Assembly: GCA_019422105.1 (NCBI GenBank)
Contig: JAHZDZ010000013.1
Coordinates: forward strand, 1-64,000
DNA length: 64,000 bases
Reading direction: 5' to 3'
DNA from: Bacillota bacterium
Lineage (GTDB): Bacteria > Bacillota > Clostridia > Lachnospirales > Anaerotignaceae
Each line of letters starts with the position of its first letter. Positions within the stretch are counted from its first letter, which is position 1. Shown here piece by piece: positions 1-9,065 of this stretch. The notes beneath the pieces are model-generated. The model had not been told where the DNA came from. It made no database searches and worked only from the letters and a program-made list of their open reading frames with translations. The position numbers and the translations under genes were made by a program.

Positions 1-130
1 AATAAACCGCAGGTTTATGAGTATCTCCGCTGAAATTTATCGTTATTATACCACACAATTATGATTTCTCCCACTAAAAAGAGCGGCTTAACAAAATTTC
101 TCTTTTTCCTTATGGGAATCAGAATACATA

Positions 131-160
131 AAAAACGGACAGACAAAAGTCTATCCGTTT
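131..160 (-). terminator. Rho-independent terminator of the SPOCS/LysM gene
   Basis: The arms 135-144 and 149-158 pair around an AAAA loop, with one G-U pair on the minus-strand RNA, and a U-run follows on that strand. It lies about 155 nt below the stop codon of the minus-strand gene that ends at 314. Positions 1-313 hold no convincing gene. Confidence 0.75.
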
Positions 161-313
161 CAGCTTGTCAAAAAATTATATTATGGCTTTTGTTCCCAAA
201 AACCGGCAGAAATTCTGGCCTTGCCCCTATAAAAATATGCATTAACGCGGTTTCTGAAAAAGCTTTTGTCCGGCCCAATCCAAAAAGGGAGAGGGATTGT
301 GCATAATCCGTGT

Positions 314-1885
314 CTACTCTGCAACCTTCTTTAATATTAATAGCCTTTGGCCCGGATATATCCTGTCTGGATTTTCAATATCATTGACCATTACTATATT
401 CTCCACAGTGGTATTATATTTTTTTGCTATACTCCACAGGGAATCACCCTTTTGCACAACATAAATGACAGCGCTGGCAATAGGCTTAAACGCTTCCTGA
501 CCGTCCTCTATGGTCAGAATATCCGTTATAATAGTACCGTTCATTTCCTTCATGACATAGACGTCAAAGCCAAGAGTTACCCTGACCTCCACCTCACGCT
601 CGGAAAGCATACTGAATGAAACATTTTCAACCTCCGCTGTTATGTCCACATTCATGTAATCCCTTGCACCCTTTACCTCAATCTCCTGACGGAATGGAAT
701 AGACATTGGCACAACGCTGACAGGTGCACTGTCATTTTTGGCAATATACATAATTTCCAGATTCACAACACCCTCAGCCACAACCCTGTCATCTATCAGC
801 TCTACATCATCAAGGGTCACATCTCCCCAAGCCTTTACAACCTGCATCATATCAGGGTATTTTCCATCCACAGTTAATGTTTCCTTAATGGCGCTCTTAT
901 TTTTGTTCCTGCTTACAAATTCCGGATATGTAATATTTTCCTTCGTGATATCCAAATCCCTGTCCAGACAATAAGCGTCCTCCACCAATTCTATCTCTTC
1001 ATCATCCGTTACAGTCAAGTCCGCTCCAATGGTTACATCAAACTCCATAGAGCGCTCCTCTCCGTCATCATCGGGAATTACCTGTACAGACTGTTTTGCA
1101 ACATTAAGCTTTGCATCGGCCAGCATATCATCCGACGCATTTTTAGACTCAATAAAGCCGTTAAACGGCACTTCATGCTCCACAACCTCAACAAGAGAAT
1201 CATCCGTATCCCCAATATAGAGCGTGGAAATCACTAAAATACCCTTTATCAATACCTTGCCGTCCATTGCCCTGACATCCTTGTCACTGATGGCAATATC
1301 ACTTTCCAGTATTTCTCTGATATTAGGCTTTCCGGCAGGTATACTCAATTCCTCTTTCACATCAAAACGGTCTTTTTTGTTTTCAACCGTGTTGCTCAGT
1401 TTCAGCATGCCCTTCTTAACCTGCATGTTGGGCATTTCTTCTACGTCCTTAATCACCTCGCAGACAATTTCATTTTGTATCTGCGCTTTTACATTGACTA
1501 CTGCCTTTATATTGATTTTCCTGTCATTAATGAGCTTATATTCCATATGCTCCAACGCCGCCGTCAGGGTGACATGGGCATTGTCGCTTAGGCCCTCAAT
1601 ATTGATAAAGTCTTCAAAATTGATAGTGCCTGTCATGCTGTGAATAAGCTTTTCTGATTTTTTTGCCTGATAGAGGATATTAACTCTAAGCTCACCTTTA
1701 AAGGTTACTCTTTCATCCCCTACCGTTTCGTCCTCTATCACAATATCCCCTTCCGCCCTGAGGATATTGGCGATATCCGGCTTCACATCGGGTACAATAA
1801 TATCACCTTCCAAAAGAAGCTGTGTTACTTCATTTCCGGCTTTATTATTTAAAGTAATAGAATCTTTTATCAGTTCCAACGCCAT
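314..1885 (-). CDS. SPOCS (DUF3794) and LysM domain protein
   Basis: This 523-residue protein contains several copies of the SPOCS/DUF3794 module (roughly residues 10-150, 165-290 and 320-450), with the typical DIVVPD-like and ILRAEGDI-type motifs near the N-terminus. A single LysM domain occupies about residues 470-518 (YVVQKGDSLWSIAKKYNT, then NPDRIYPGQRLLI). SPOCS proteins are associated with the spore coat or cortex in Clostridia, and LysM binds peptidoglycan. There is no signal peptide, which fits assembly in the mother cell. A strong AGGAGG motif lies 8 nt before the start codon. In many Clostridia such genes sit close to veg and yabG, as here. The domain call is confident; the precise spore role is inferred. 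Confidence 0.9.
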   Translation of the reverse strand: MALELIKDSITLNNKAGNEVTQLLLEGDIIVPDVKPDIANILRAEGDIVIEDETVGDERVTFKGELRVNILYQAKKSEKLIHSMTGTINFEDFINIEGLSDNAHVTLTAALEHMEYKLINDRKINIKAVVNVKAQIQNEIVCEVIKDVEEMPNMQVKKGMLKLSNTVENKKDRFDVKEELSIPAGKPNIREILESDIAISDKDVRAMDGKVLIKGILVISTLYIGDTDDSLVEVVEHEVPFNGFIESKNASDDMLADAKLNVAKQSVQVIPDDDGEERSMEFDVTIGADLTVTDDEEIELVEDAYCLDRDLDITKENITYPEFVSRNKNKSAIKETLTVDGKYPDMMQVVKAWGDVTLDDVELIDDRVVAEGVVNLEIMYIAKNDSAPVSVVPMSIPFRQEIEVKGARDYMNVDITAEVENVSFSMLSEREVEVRVTLGFDVYVMKEMNGTIITDILTIEDGQEAFKPIASAVIYVVQKGDSLWSIAKKYNTTVENIVMVNDIENPDRIYPGQRLLILKKVAE

Positions 1886-1983
1886 AAAAAAACCTCCTTT
1901 ACCTGTCTATAATTAAATATATTAGGAAGGAGGTTTTTTATGCCTGTTTTATTGCCGATGTACTAAAAAACAATTGATAAATG

Positions 1984-2305
1984 AGGATGAAGCGTCAGCT
2001 GCTTCATCCGTAAAAACAGCCACCCTGCGGCATATTTTATTGACGACACTATAAAATTTAAACCTAAGGAAACGGATTGGCCCAAGTACAGCCAATCCGT
2101 AAAAACAGCCACCCTGCGGCCTTATTTATTGACGACACTATAATATTTAAACCTAAGGAAACGGATTGGCCCAAGTACAGCCAATCCGTAAAAACAACCA
2201 CCCTGCGGCCTTATTTATTGACGACACTATAATATTTAAACCTAAGGAAACGGATTGGCCTAAGTACAGCCAATCCGTAAAAACAGCCACCCTGCGGCTG
2301 TTTTT
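1984..2305. repeat. Tandem array of an 89-bp hairpin-bearing repeat
   Basis: Units begin at 1984, 2073, 2162 and 2251, an exact 89-bp period, and the last unit is cut short at 2305. Each unit has a 9-bp stem (CGGATTGGC pairing with GCCAATCCG in units 2-4), then a conserved CGTAAAAACAGCCACCCTGC segment, then a spacer ending in CCTAAGGAAA. The first unit keeps the downstream segment but has a different stem, GGATGAAGC pairing with GCTTCATCC (1985-1993 with 2001-2009), so pairing is preserved while sequence is not. The array fills the gap between veg and the SPOCS/LysM gene, which has no other gene. Related single copies lie at 14853, 25595 and, decayed, 31744. Confidence 0.9.
2279..2305 (-). 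terminator. Bidirectional terminator hairpin below veg
   Basis: The arms 2279-2288 (AAAAACAGCC) and 2296-2305 (GGCTGTTTTT) pair perfectly over 10 bp around a 7-nt loop. It lies 24 nt below the veg stop and is also the end of the last 89-bp repeat unit. Earlier units have a weakened right arm, so only this copy looks like an efficient terminator. Confidence 0.75.
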
Positions 2306-2328
2306 CATTATCCAAATAAACATACCTG

Positions 2329-2571
2329 TCAGTCACAAACTGTAATCTGAACGTTTCTGGTTAAAATATCGGTATAATTGAAGGAAACCTTTCTGGTTGG
2401 CACAGCGTTCTCATAAATCTGTATCACAAATACACTGTCATACGCGTCAGAGATAATACCATCCTGCAGCTGTGTTGTCTGCCTGCCCTTGCCGGACTCG
2501 AACTTAATTTTGGAGCCTACAAATTTCTTAATATCCTTTTTTACAAAAAATATATCCTTTTGCTTAAACAT
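2329..2571 (-). CDS. veg: Veg family protein
   Basis: This 80-residue protein matches the Veg family along its length: a basic N-terminal half with GSKIKFESGKGRQ, then the conserved ISDAYDSVFVIQIYE core and a VSFNYTDILT segment. Bacillus Veg is of similar size (about 86 residues), is very abundant, and has been linked to biofilm gene expression. The gene sits 88 bp below signal peptidase I and close to yabG, a conserved neighbourhood in spore-forming Firmicutes. A GGGGTG ribosome site precedes the ATG. The family is clear; the molecular role in this organism is not shown by the sequence. Confidence 0.9.
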   Translation of the reverse strand: MFKQKDIFFVKKDIKKFVGSKIKFESGKGRQTTQLQDGIISDAYDSVFVIQIYENAVPTRKVSFNYTDILTRNVQITVCD

Positions 2572-2659
2572 GGTTTCACCCCTATCTTGTTCCTATTATA
2601 CCACTGTCCGGAGCAAAAGTCAATATTATACCAGTATACCGTCATAATGTCAATATTTA

Positions 2660-3160
2660 TCAATAAGTTTTGAAATTTTTTATAGGATACCACCTAAGTA
2701 TAACTTTTCCTGATATTTGTTTTTTAGAAACTATACCAAAGGAACGGCTGTCCATGCTCCTTTGACGATTGTCCCCCATAACAAAATAAAAATCCTCAGG
2801 GATTACCATATCGATACTTCCATCTGTTTCGCCAACACAGTACGGCTCCTCCAGTAAAGTCTCATTGAGCCGAACTGCGCCGTCTTTTATCACTAAATGA
2901 TCTCCGCCCATGGCAACGATGCGCTTTACCAAATCTATTTCCTCACTGCCATATTCCGCTGAGAGCACAACAATATCTCCCTCTCTGTAGCCGTTTATCA
3001 AGCCGGCTGCACGGCTGATGACTATCCTGTCCCCATCAAAAAGTGTATGCTCCATTGAGATACCCTCTACCTTCACAGGCCAGAATACAAAATACAGTAT
3101 AAAAATAATAACCAAAGCCTCTGCGGCTGCCTCCAGCCATTCCTTCACGTATTTGTTCAT
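2660..3160 (-). CDS. lepB: Type I signal peptidase
   Basis: This 166-residue membrane serine protease removes signal peptides from Sec-exported proteins on the outer face of the membrane. One N-terminal transmembrane segment (about residues 13-28) is followed by the catalytic serine box GISMEHTL (Ser35), the lysine box LVKRIVAMGGD (Lys79) and the C-terminal GDNR box with SMDSRSFG. The length is typical of the single-anchor Gram-positive type. It lies between yabG and veg on the same strand and may be co-transcribed with them. The symbol follows general usage; a SipW-like endoplasmic-reticulum-type enzyme is excluded by the catalytic lysine. Confidence 0.93.
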   Translation of the reverse strand: MNKYVKEWLEAAAEALVIIFILYFVFWPVKVEGISMEHTLFDGDRIVISRAAGLINGYREGDIVVLSAEYGSEEIDLVKRIVAMGGDHLVIKDGAVRLNETLLEEPYCVGETDGSIDMVIPEDFYFVMGDNRQRSMDSRSFGIVSKKQISGKVILRWYPIKNFKTY

Positions 3161-3270
3161 ATTTTCTTCCCCATGTAATTTTTATCAGTGCTGTAATTTA
3201 ATAGTAGCTATTTTTTATTGGAAGTGCAATAGGTTCGGAACAAAAATTAATTCCTAATGCTGCCAGTATT

Positions 3271-4086
3271 CTATTTTAAGTCCGGCTTTCCAACGCGGAG
3301 GCTTCCTCTTGTCTCAACCCCGCCGATGCCTTCAAGCCCTGTCACTGTATTTTCAATACATTCGTCAATGGAAAGCATTTTTGACGCAGGTGTATAAGAA
3401 ATCTTTTCTGCTATAAACACCGGATCCAGCGCATGGATCAAAACCCGTTCCGGAGAGCTTGCAAAATTAGCGCCTGCATCCATAATGTCTTTATAAAAGG
3501 ATTGGCACGCGCCGGCAAATATCGCCAGCGAATCCTTAGAGGACTGGTAATGCCTTGCCTTTTTTACTGCCTCCACAAAAAACTTGGAGCTTTTATAGTT
3601 GTCAATATCACTGTCGTCGGCATTTCGGCTGATGGAATCATGTCCGGTCAATATCAAAATATCAGGTGCTTTTTCCCTCAAAAGCTCTTCAATCACCAAA
3701 GGCTGGCTCGTTTCCTCGATGTAGATGCCCTCCGCCGGAATACACAGCTTGTCATAATACATCATACATACCTGGAGGTAATTTTCATCCGCATCAATAT
3801 GAAGCACTCGTCCGGGCATAATAAACTCATTTTCCTGGTATAGGTTAAAACGCCGTGCTTTTAATATTTCTCCTATTTTTACATCCACGTCAGAGCTGAA
3901 TACCTTCTTAAAGTTAATCAGGCTATCTCTTTTGAACGGTTCCAGATCCCCAAGCGGTGCGTCCGCTCTAAGCCGGTAGCGAAGCGCTGATAGTACCGCT
4001 ACATTTTCATCCGTAATATATTTAACGGAAAAAATAATATCCTTTCCATAAGACTTCCTGACAACTATATCTCCCTTTTTAAACAT
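3271..4086 (-). CDS. yabG: Sporulation-specific protease YabG
   Basis: This 271-residue protein matches the YabG family. It has an N-terminal beta-rich segment (MFKKGDIVVRKSYG), a central ILTGHDSISR motif and a later SSPERVLIHALDPVFIAEKI segment, all characteristic of YabG. In Bacillus, YabG is a mother-cell cysteine protease that processes coat proteins such as SafA and SpoIVA; in Clostridioides it also processes CspBA. Its position next to veg is the usual one. No strong ribosome site precedes the ATG (only a weak GTGAGAAA), consistent with regulated, moderate expression. A strongly predicted sporulation-sigma promoter was not identified. Confidence 0.9.
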   Translation of the reverse strand: MFKKGDIVVRKSYGKDIIFSVKYITDENVAVLSALRYRLRADAPLGDLEPFKRDSLINFKKVFSSDVDVKIGEILKARRFNLYQENEFIMPGRVLHIDADENYLQVCMMYYDKLCIPAEGIYIEETSQPLVIEELLREKAPDILILTGHDSISRNADDSDIDNYKSSKFFVEAVKKARHYQSSKDSLAIFAGACQSFYKDIMDAGANFASSPERVLIHALDPVFIAEKISYTPASKMLSIDECIENTVTGLEGIGGVETRGSLRVGKPDLK

Positions 4087-4283
4087 TTTCTCACGCCCAA
4101 ATTATCCTTTGTATATAAATACGCAGTTTTTGAAAAACTGTGATTTTTAAGCGCATACGGGCAGATAAAATTGCTGTTTGCGGCCGGAAAAGCTGTTTAT
4201 AGAAACAATTTCTATTTTCAGGCCTTGACTTAAAAACAAATTAATATATACACCCCTTACATGGCGCCACAAGGTCTATTTCA

Positions 4284-4319
4284 AAAACTCCCTAACAGCA
4301 GCAGCTGTTAGGGAGTTTT
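4284..4319 (-). terminator. Terminator of the sigma/anti-sigma pair
   Basis: A perfect 14-bp stem (4284-4297 with 4306-4319) encloses an 8-nt loop and ends in U residues on the minus strand, 5 nt below the anti-sigma stop codon. The region 4087-4283, between it and yabG, holds only a short CAGTTTTT-type hairpin near 4131 and no gene. Confidence 0.85.
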
Positions 4320-4323
4320 AACT

Positions 4324-4878
4324 TTAGGTGTCAGGGCTTGTATTGTCAATAATTGTCCACTTCCCCGTTTCGGCATTTTGTGTCAAATAAAAGTATTGTA
4401 CTGTATATCCATCATTCATAAATGTTTTGGTATGGTCATACTCTACATAGTAGGTTGCCTTTACCACAACAAAACGCTCCGCAAGATATTCATCTGTCCA
4501 TCCCCTCTCCTCCGCAATCTCGCTGGAGGAATACATATCTGCAAGCCGTATTGTTTCTTCGGCGTCAACTATAATTTCATCGATAGAAACCGTAATCGTA
4601 TACTCCTTGTCAATTTGCTTCTCAATTGCATTTCTAACAGTTTCTACAGGGTCAGACAATGGCTTTTGCAGCCAATAGTCAAATAACCCCATCTCATATG
4701 CCGCAAATCCGCAGAGCGCCAGCATAACAGCAGCGGCAATCAATGCAAGTGCGCAGCGGAAGGTACGGATTTTTTTCAAATGGCAATCAGCAATGTTATC
4801 AGCATAGTACTCCTTTGCCTGCAAAATAAAATTGTCGTCAATCATTTCCAAAGCATCAAGTATATGGCTGGCATTCAT
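4324..4878 (-). CDS. Putative membrane-anchored anti-sigma factor
   Basis: This 184-residue protein has a cytoplasmic N-terminal part of about 40 residues, beginning with an ILDALEMIDDNFI helix resembling the DUF4179-type anti-sigma start. One transmembrane segment follows (about residues 41-62), then an extracytoplasmic domain. The start codon overlaps the stop of the upstream sigma gene by 4 nt, so the two are translationally coupled. That arrangement and topology are what suggest an anti-sigma or sigma-regulating role; no zinc-binding HxxxCxxC motif is present. The signal sensed by the outer domain is unknown. It could also be a simple membrane partner of unknown function. Confidence 0.6.
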   Translation of the reverse strand: MNASHILDALEMIDDNFILQAKEYYADNIADCHLKKIRTFRCALALIAAAVMLALCGFAAYEMGLFDYWLQKPLSDPVETVRNAIEKQIDKEYTITVSIDEIIVDAEETIRLADMYSSSEIAEERGWTDEYLAERFVVVKATYYVEYDHTKTFMNDGYTVQYFYLTQNAETGKWTIIDNTSPDT

Positions 4879-5432
4879 AAACCCACCTCCTGTCGTAAAA
4901 AAGCTCTTAGCTTTGCTCTTGTCCTATGCAGTATTGATTTTACCTTGCTGCTGCTGAAATTAAAATCCAAGCTGATTTTTTCAATAGAATCTAAATACCA
5001 GTAGCGACAAATAAAAATCCGTCTTTCGGTCTCCTGCAATTCGGCAACAAATCGGTTTAGAGTTTTTGAAAGCTCCTCTGCCGCTGCCTCTTCCTCCACG
5101 GCAGATTTTGACGGAATACACTCACCCAATTCGTCAAGGGCAATGGAAACTTCCCCGCCGCCACGCTTCATCCTATTTTTATCCCTCCATTTTTTCAGGG
5201 ATATCCGCCTTGTAATTTTACCAAGGAATGTCCTCAGAATGGACGGACGATGGGGCGGCATACTGTTCCAAGCCCCCAGGTATGTATCATTTACACTCTC
5301 GTCTGCATCCTGCATGTCCAAAAGGATATTATAAGCAATAGCATAGCAGTAGCTTCCGTATTTTTGTGCGGATTCCGTAATAGCATATTCTGAGCGTGCC
5401 CAGTATAAATCAACTATCTTACTGTCCTCCAT
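4875..5432 (-). CDS. ECF-type RNA polymerase sigma factor
   Basis: This 185-residue protein has a sigma region 2 (about residues 8-80, with the YAIAYNILLDMQDADESVNDTY stretch that includes the DxxxVND core helix) and a region 4 helix-turn-helix (about residues 125-175, ETERRIFICRYWYLDSIEKI then SSSKVKSILHRTRAKLR). It lacks regions 1 and 3, as in the ECF group. The typical N-terminal MEDSKIVDLYWARSEYAI motif is shared by a large clostridial subgroup that is usually co-encoded with a membrane protein, as here (4-nt overlap with the next gene). The target promoters cannot be read from this window. Confidence 0.88.
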   Translation of the reverse strand: MEDSKIVDLYWARSEYAITESAQKYGSYCYAIAYNILLDMQDADESVNDTYLGAWNSMPPHRPSILRTFLGKITRRISLKKWRDKNRMKRGGGEVSIALDELGECIPSKSAVEEEAAAEELSKTLNRFVAELQETERRIFICRYWYLDSIEKISLDFNFSSSKVKSILHRTRAKLRAFLRQEVGL

Positions 5433-5538
5433 CCTTGCACCTCCTCATCATTTTATGAAAGGTTCCTTTCACTTATCTACTACCCATTCAGGTACACGCG
5501 TTGCAAGAAAAACAGAATAAATTTTCTATATGAAAAAA

Positions 5539-5564
5539 ACGGCATAGTTTAAAAACTATGCCGT
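5539..5564 (-). terminator. Terminator of the phosphoglucomutase gene
   Basis: A 12-bp stem (5539-5550 with 5553-5564) is followed by a U-run on the minus strand. It lies 50 nt below the stop codon of the phosphoglucomutase gene. Confidence 0.85.
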
Positions 5565-5613
5565 TATAAAACAATCTTATAGGACACCGCCAAATGGGCT
5601 TTCAATAAGCTTC

Positions 5614-7350
5614 TTATATATGTTCCACAATCTCATCCACCGCATCCTGTATACGCTTCAAAAGCAAATCCGCACTTTCCGCACTGCCGCTTTTAACGCC
5701 GAAATAAAATTTCAGCTTTGGCTCTGTACCGGATGGCCGTATACAAATCCAGGAACCATCCTGCAGTGTATATTTCAGCACATTGGAAACCGGAAGCGTG
5801 TCTTCCTCTGTTTCACCGGTAATGCGGTTTTTAAATTCCTTTGTCTTGTAATCCCGAATCCACTCAACGGGGATACCGGCAATTTCCTTCAGGCCATCCC
5901 TCCGCAGGGTATTCATAATGTATTGTATTTTCTCAACCCCCTCAATTCCCTTAAGGGTAAGAGATTTCACACCCTCCCTGTAATATCCGTATTTTTCGTA
6001 AACCTCCTGAAGCCCTTCAAAAAGCGTCAGTCCCTTTGCTTTATAGTAGGCCGCCATCTCACAGACAAGCATGGTGGCTACCACTGCGTCCTTATCTCTT
6101 GCGTAAGTGCCCGACAGACAGCCATAGCTTTCCTCAAACCCAAATACATAGGAATAGTCCCCGGATTCCTCAAACTGCTTTATTTTTTCGCCGATATATT
6201 TAAAGCCTGTCAGTACGTTAAATACCTCCACACCATATTCCCGGCAGATAGGACAAATCATCTCGGTGGTGACAATGGTTTTCACAACGGCGCCGTTGTT
6301 TGGCAGAAGCCCCTTTGCTTTTCTCTGAGACAAAACATATTCCGTCAGCAGTGCGCCTGACATATTACCGCTCAAAACAACGTACTCTCCAGCGCTGTTT
6401 TTCACAACAACGCCCACTCTGTCGGCATCAGGATCCGTGCCGACTATAATATCCGCATTTTTTTTCTTCGCAAGCTCTATGGCTAAAGTAAATACCTTTG
6501 GGTCCTCGGGATTTGGATATCCAACAGTCGTAAAGTTGCCGTCCGGCTTCTCCTGCTCGGGAACAACATACACATTTTCAAAGCCCACCTCAGAAAGCAC
6601 CCTCCTGACAGGCTTATTGCCGGATCCGTGAAGCGGCGTATACACAACCGTAAAATCCTTCGCCATCTCACGGATAATATCCCTGTTCAGTGACTGCGCC
6701 TCCACTTCCTTTACATAGGCATCGTCCACCTCTTTGCCAATAACGCGGTAGAGCCCCCTTTGAACAGCCTCCGCCTTATCCATTGACCTTATCATCGCAT
6801 AATCACTGACACGGTTCACTTCCTCAATAATTGCCTCATCTCTGGGATAAGGCACCTGACCGCCGTCGGCCCAGTAAACCTTATAGCCGTTATACTCCGG
6901 CGGATTATGACTGGCCGTGACAACAATGCCGGCCGTACACCCCAAATGCCTGACGGCAAAGGAAAGCTCCGGCGTTGGTCTCAGCTCGTCAAAAACATAG
7001 GCGGGAATACCATTTGCGCAAAGCACAAGTCCGGCTACCTCCGCAAACTCAGGAGACATATGACGGGAATCATAGGCAATGGCTACACCCATTTTTTTGG
7101 CCTCTTCCCCCTGTGCGGCAATATAGTTCGCCAGGCCCTGTGTGGCCTTTCCCACAGTGTAGCGGTTCAAACGGTTTGTTCCCGCGCCGATAATGCCGCG
7201 GAGCCCCCCCGTTCCAAACTCCAAATCCTTGTAAAACCGCTCCTCTATTTCCTTTTCATCCTCTTTAATTGCCAAAAGCTCCTGTTTCGTGTCTTTATCA
7301 AATATCGCATCCGTTGTCCAATATGCATATTTCTTTTTAAAATCGTCCAT
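5614..7350 (-). CDS. pgcA: Phospho-sugar mutase (phosphoglucomutase/phosphomannomutase)
   Basis: This 578-residue cytoplasmic enzyme belongs to the alpha-D-phosphohexomutase superfamily. The catalytic phosphoserine loop TASHNP is present with Ser147, the metal-binding DPDADR loop lies near residue 305, the sugar-specificity GFEES loop is near residue 400, and the phosphate-binding RPSGTEPK loop is near the C-terminus. Length and motifs match Bacillus PgcA, which interconverts glucose-6-phosphate and glucose-1-phosphate and so supplies UDP-glucose for envelope polymers. GGAGGTAGG lies upstream of the ATG. A strict phosphoglucomutase versus phosphomannomutase preference cannot be decided from the sequence. 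Confidence 0.92.
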   Translation of the reverse strand: MDDFKKKYAYWTTDAIFDKDTKQELLAIKEDEKEIEERFYKDLEFGTGGLRGIIGAGTNRLNRYTVGKATQGLANYIAAQGEEAKKMGVAIAYDSRHMSPEFAEVAGLVLCANGIPAYVFDELRPTPELSFAVRHLGCTAGIVVTASHNPPEYNGYKVYWADGGQVPYPRDEAIIEEVNRVSDYAMIRSMDKAEAVQRGLYRVIGKEVDDAYVKEVEAQSLNRDIIREMAKDFTVVYTPLHGSGNKPVRRVLSEVGFENVYVVPEQEKPDGNFTTVGYPNPEDPKVFTLAIELAKKKNADIIVGTDPDADRVGVVVKNSAGEYVVLSGNMSGALLTEYVLSQRKAKGLLPNNGAVVKTIVTTEMICPICREYGVEVFNVLTGFKYIGEKIKQFEESGDYSYVFGFEESYGCLSGTYARDKDAVVATMLVCEMAAYYKAKGLTLFEGLQEVYEKYGYYREGVKSLTLKGIEGVEKIQYIMNTLRRDGLKEIAGIPVEWIRDYKTKEFKNRITGETEEDTLPVSNVLKYTLQDGSWICIRPSGTEPKLKFYFGVKSGSAESADLLLKRIQDAVDEIVEHI

Positions 7351-7392
7351 GCTCCTACCTCCATTTTATCAGGCCAATAGTTCACCCGTATT

Positions 7393-8898
7393 CTAATTTG
7401 CAGCTTCCTTGAGAAGAACGGAAACTGTTGTTGTTGATTTTTCGATAATGACAGGGCCGCTGAAATCCTCATAGCCATCCTTTTTCACCATGATGCGGTG
7501 TTCTCCATAAGGAAGCGTTGCCTGTATGGGGGATGCGCCCACAAGCTGTCCGTCCACATAGACGTCTCCGCCGGACGGATTTGTGGCCAGCAAAAGCTCT
7601 CCCATTTTTATTTCCTCCTCCAGCAATACATTCACCTCTTTTGAGGGCTCTGAAAGGGCAATATCGCTCTCCCAGGTATGATATCCCTGTTTTTCCACTC
7701 TGATTTTATATTGTCCAAGGGGCAAAACCAAAGGCTTATATGGGTCTGACACCTGGCTGTCATTGACAAACAAATTAAATCCGTCAACGTTGGCGGTAAT
7801 CACAACCACCCCCGTCTTTGCCTGGGTGTTGGATAAATCAACCTCAAACCGCTCATTGTTGATGACATAGATATCCGCGTTATAGGTTTCAATATTGGAT
7901 CCCTTTATGATAATTTTATGGGGACCGCCGCTGACAACAATCTTGTCGGCATCCTTCAGCCCCACAGGCTCCCCGCCGTCTATTTCGATGGTGCCCTCCT
8001 CTATGCTGTCCTTATTTAGAATATCAATATAGCCATGATACTCCTCCACAAAAACAGACCACACCGTCTCATCATATCCGTTAACAGTAAGCACATCGAC
8101 ATCCTCAATTTTCGAGGCTTCCAAAAGCTTGCCGTCGTATTGGAATATAGTCTGGTCCGTATAGCTGTATTCATTTTCACCGATACGGATTGTTTTCTTT
8201 TCTGTGTCAAGCTCCGCCTTTGTAGCGTGCTCCAATGTCCAAGTATCCTGGCTTATCTCAATTTCCTGCGCCACATTTGAAGCATCGGACTTGATTTTCA
8301 GCAAATCTCCTATTTTGATATCCGCGAAGGTAAACCTGCCGGGCCGATAGCTTTTATAGATCGTGTTGTCGTTGACTCTGACAGAATAATCCTTGTTATC
8401 CTCAATGTCATACAAACTGATTTCATTGCTTGTGTTTACATTTTTAACCAGGGCGTAATCATAGACCTCCTGCTTTAAATCGTCGGCAATATCGTTTGGA
8501 TTGTCGAACTTAGAATTATCCACGCCATTATTCATGGAGGAAACCCAGACGACAATGAAGACACAGACAAAAACGATAATGCCCGCCAAAACCGCAATGA
8601 TTACCAGTCTTTTGTTATCCCCGTCTCTATCCCTTTTCGGCGGTTTTGTTCCGCCCGGCGCCGGAGCAGGTCTGCGGCTTGCGGGTATTTCTTCTGTTTT
8701 GTCCTCCTTATCCTCATTCCTCTCTCCCTGCGGCCTCTTTAAAGACGCCTGTCCGTTTTCAATCCAGCCAAAAGGCTCCTCCGGCGGTACAGGCTGTCCG
8801 TCCTCCTTTTCATATTCCTGTATTTTCTTATTAATATCATCTATCCGAACTGTCTCGCCAAATATATCATTTTCATCCTCAAAATTATAATCGCTCAT
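7393..8898 (-). CDS. PEGA domain membrane protein
   Basis: This 501-residue protein has a charged, proline-rich cytoplasmic N-terminal part (residues 1-92), one transmembrane helix (about 93-117) and a large extracytoplasmic part. The C-terminal region carries two PEGA repeats, at about 355-425 (with DGFNLFVNDSQVSDPYKPL) and 430-500 (with GGDVYVDGQLVGASPIQ). PEGA domains are surface-exposed beta modules often found with glycan- or protein-binding regions. The middle region has no recognised fold. It lies 42 nt upstream of the phosphoglucomutase gene on the same strand and could share its transcript. The function is not known. Confidence 0.8.
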   Translation of the reverse strand: MSDYNFEDENDIFGETVRIDDINKKIQEYEKEDGQPVPPEEPFGWIENGQASLKRPQGERNEDKEDKTEEIPASRRPAPAPGGTKPPKRDRDGDNKRLVIIAVLAGIIVFVCVFIVVWVSSMNNGVDNSKFDNPNDIADDLKQEVYDYALVKNVNTSNEISLYDIEDNKDYSVRVNDNTIYKSYRPGRFTFADIKIGDLLKIKSDASNVAQEIEISQDTWTLEHATKAELDTEKKTIRIGENEYSYTDQTIFQYDGKLLEASKIEDVDVLTVNGYDETVWSVFVEEYHGYIDILNKDSIEEGTIEIDGGEPVGLKDADKIVVSGGPHKIIIKGSNIETYNADIYVINNERFEVDLSNTQAKTGVVVITANVDGFNLFVNDSQVSDPYKPLVLPLGQYKIRVEKQGYHTWESDIALSEPSKEVNVLLEEEIKMGELLLATNPSGGDVYVDGQLVGASPIQATLPYGEHRIMVKKDGYEDFSGPVIIEKSTTTVSVLLKEAAN

Positions 8899-9017
8899 TT
8901 ACTCACCTCGAAGTGGGTCATACTGTCCAGGTACAAATTATAAATATGTACTGCTTTCTTTTATTTTATATAAATCACAGTAAAAGAGCAAGTATAAAAT
9001 AGGACGATAAAAAGGTA

Positions 9018-9060
9018 GGGCAGAACATAAACCGACAAATAAAACGGTTTTTTTCTGCCC
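9018..9060 (-). terminator. Hairpin below the CotS-like gene
   Basis: The outer arms GGGCAGAA (9018-9025) and TTCTGCCC (9053-9060) enclose an inner ACCG/CGGT pairing. It starts 6 nt below the CotS-like stop codon. The U-run on the minus strand is displaced a few bases, so the efficiency is uncertain. Confidence 0.6.
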
Positions 9061-9065
9061 TTTCC

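Noticed and set aside
61..306. Open frame of 81 codons on the plus strand at the left edge
   Set aside because: It runs through the minus-strand terminator at 131-160, has no ribosome site and shows no recognisable family.
1984..2305. CRISPR array
   Set aside because: The repeated unit is continuous over 89 bp without variable spacers, and no cas genes are present.
5620..6360. Plus-strand open frame of 246 codons inside the phosphoglucomutase gene
   Set aside because: It is antisense to a confidently assigned enzyme and has no start signals.
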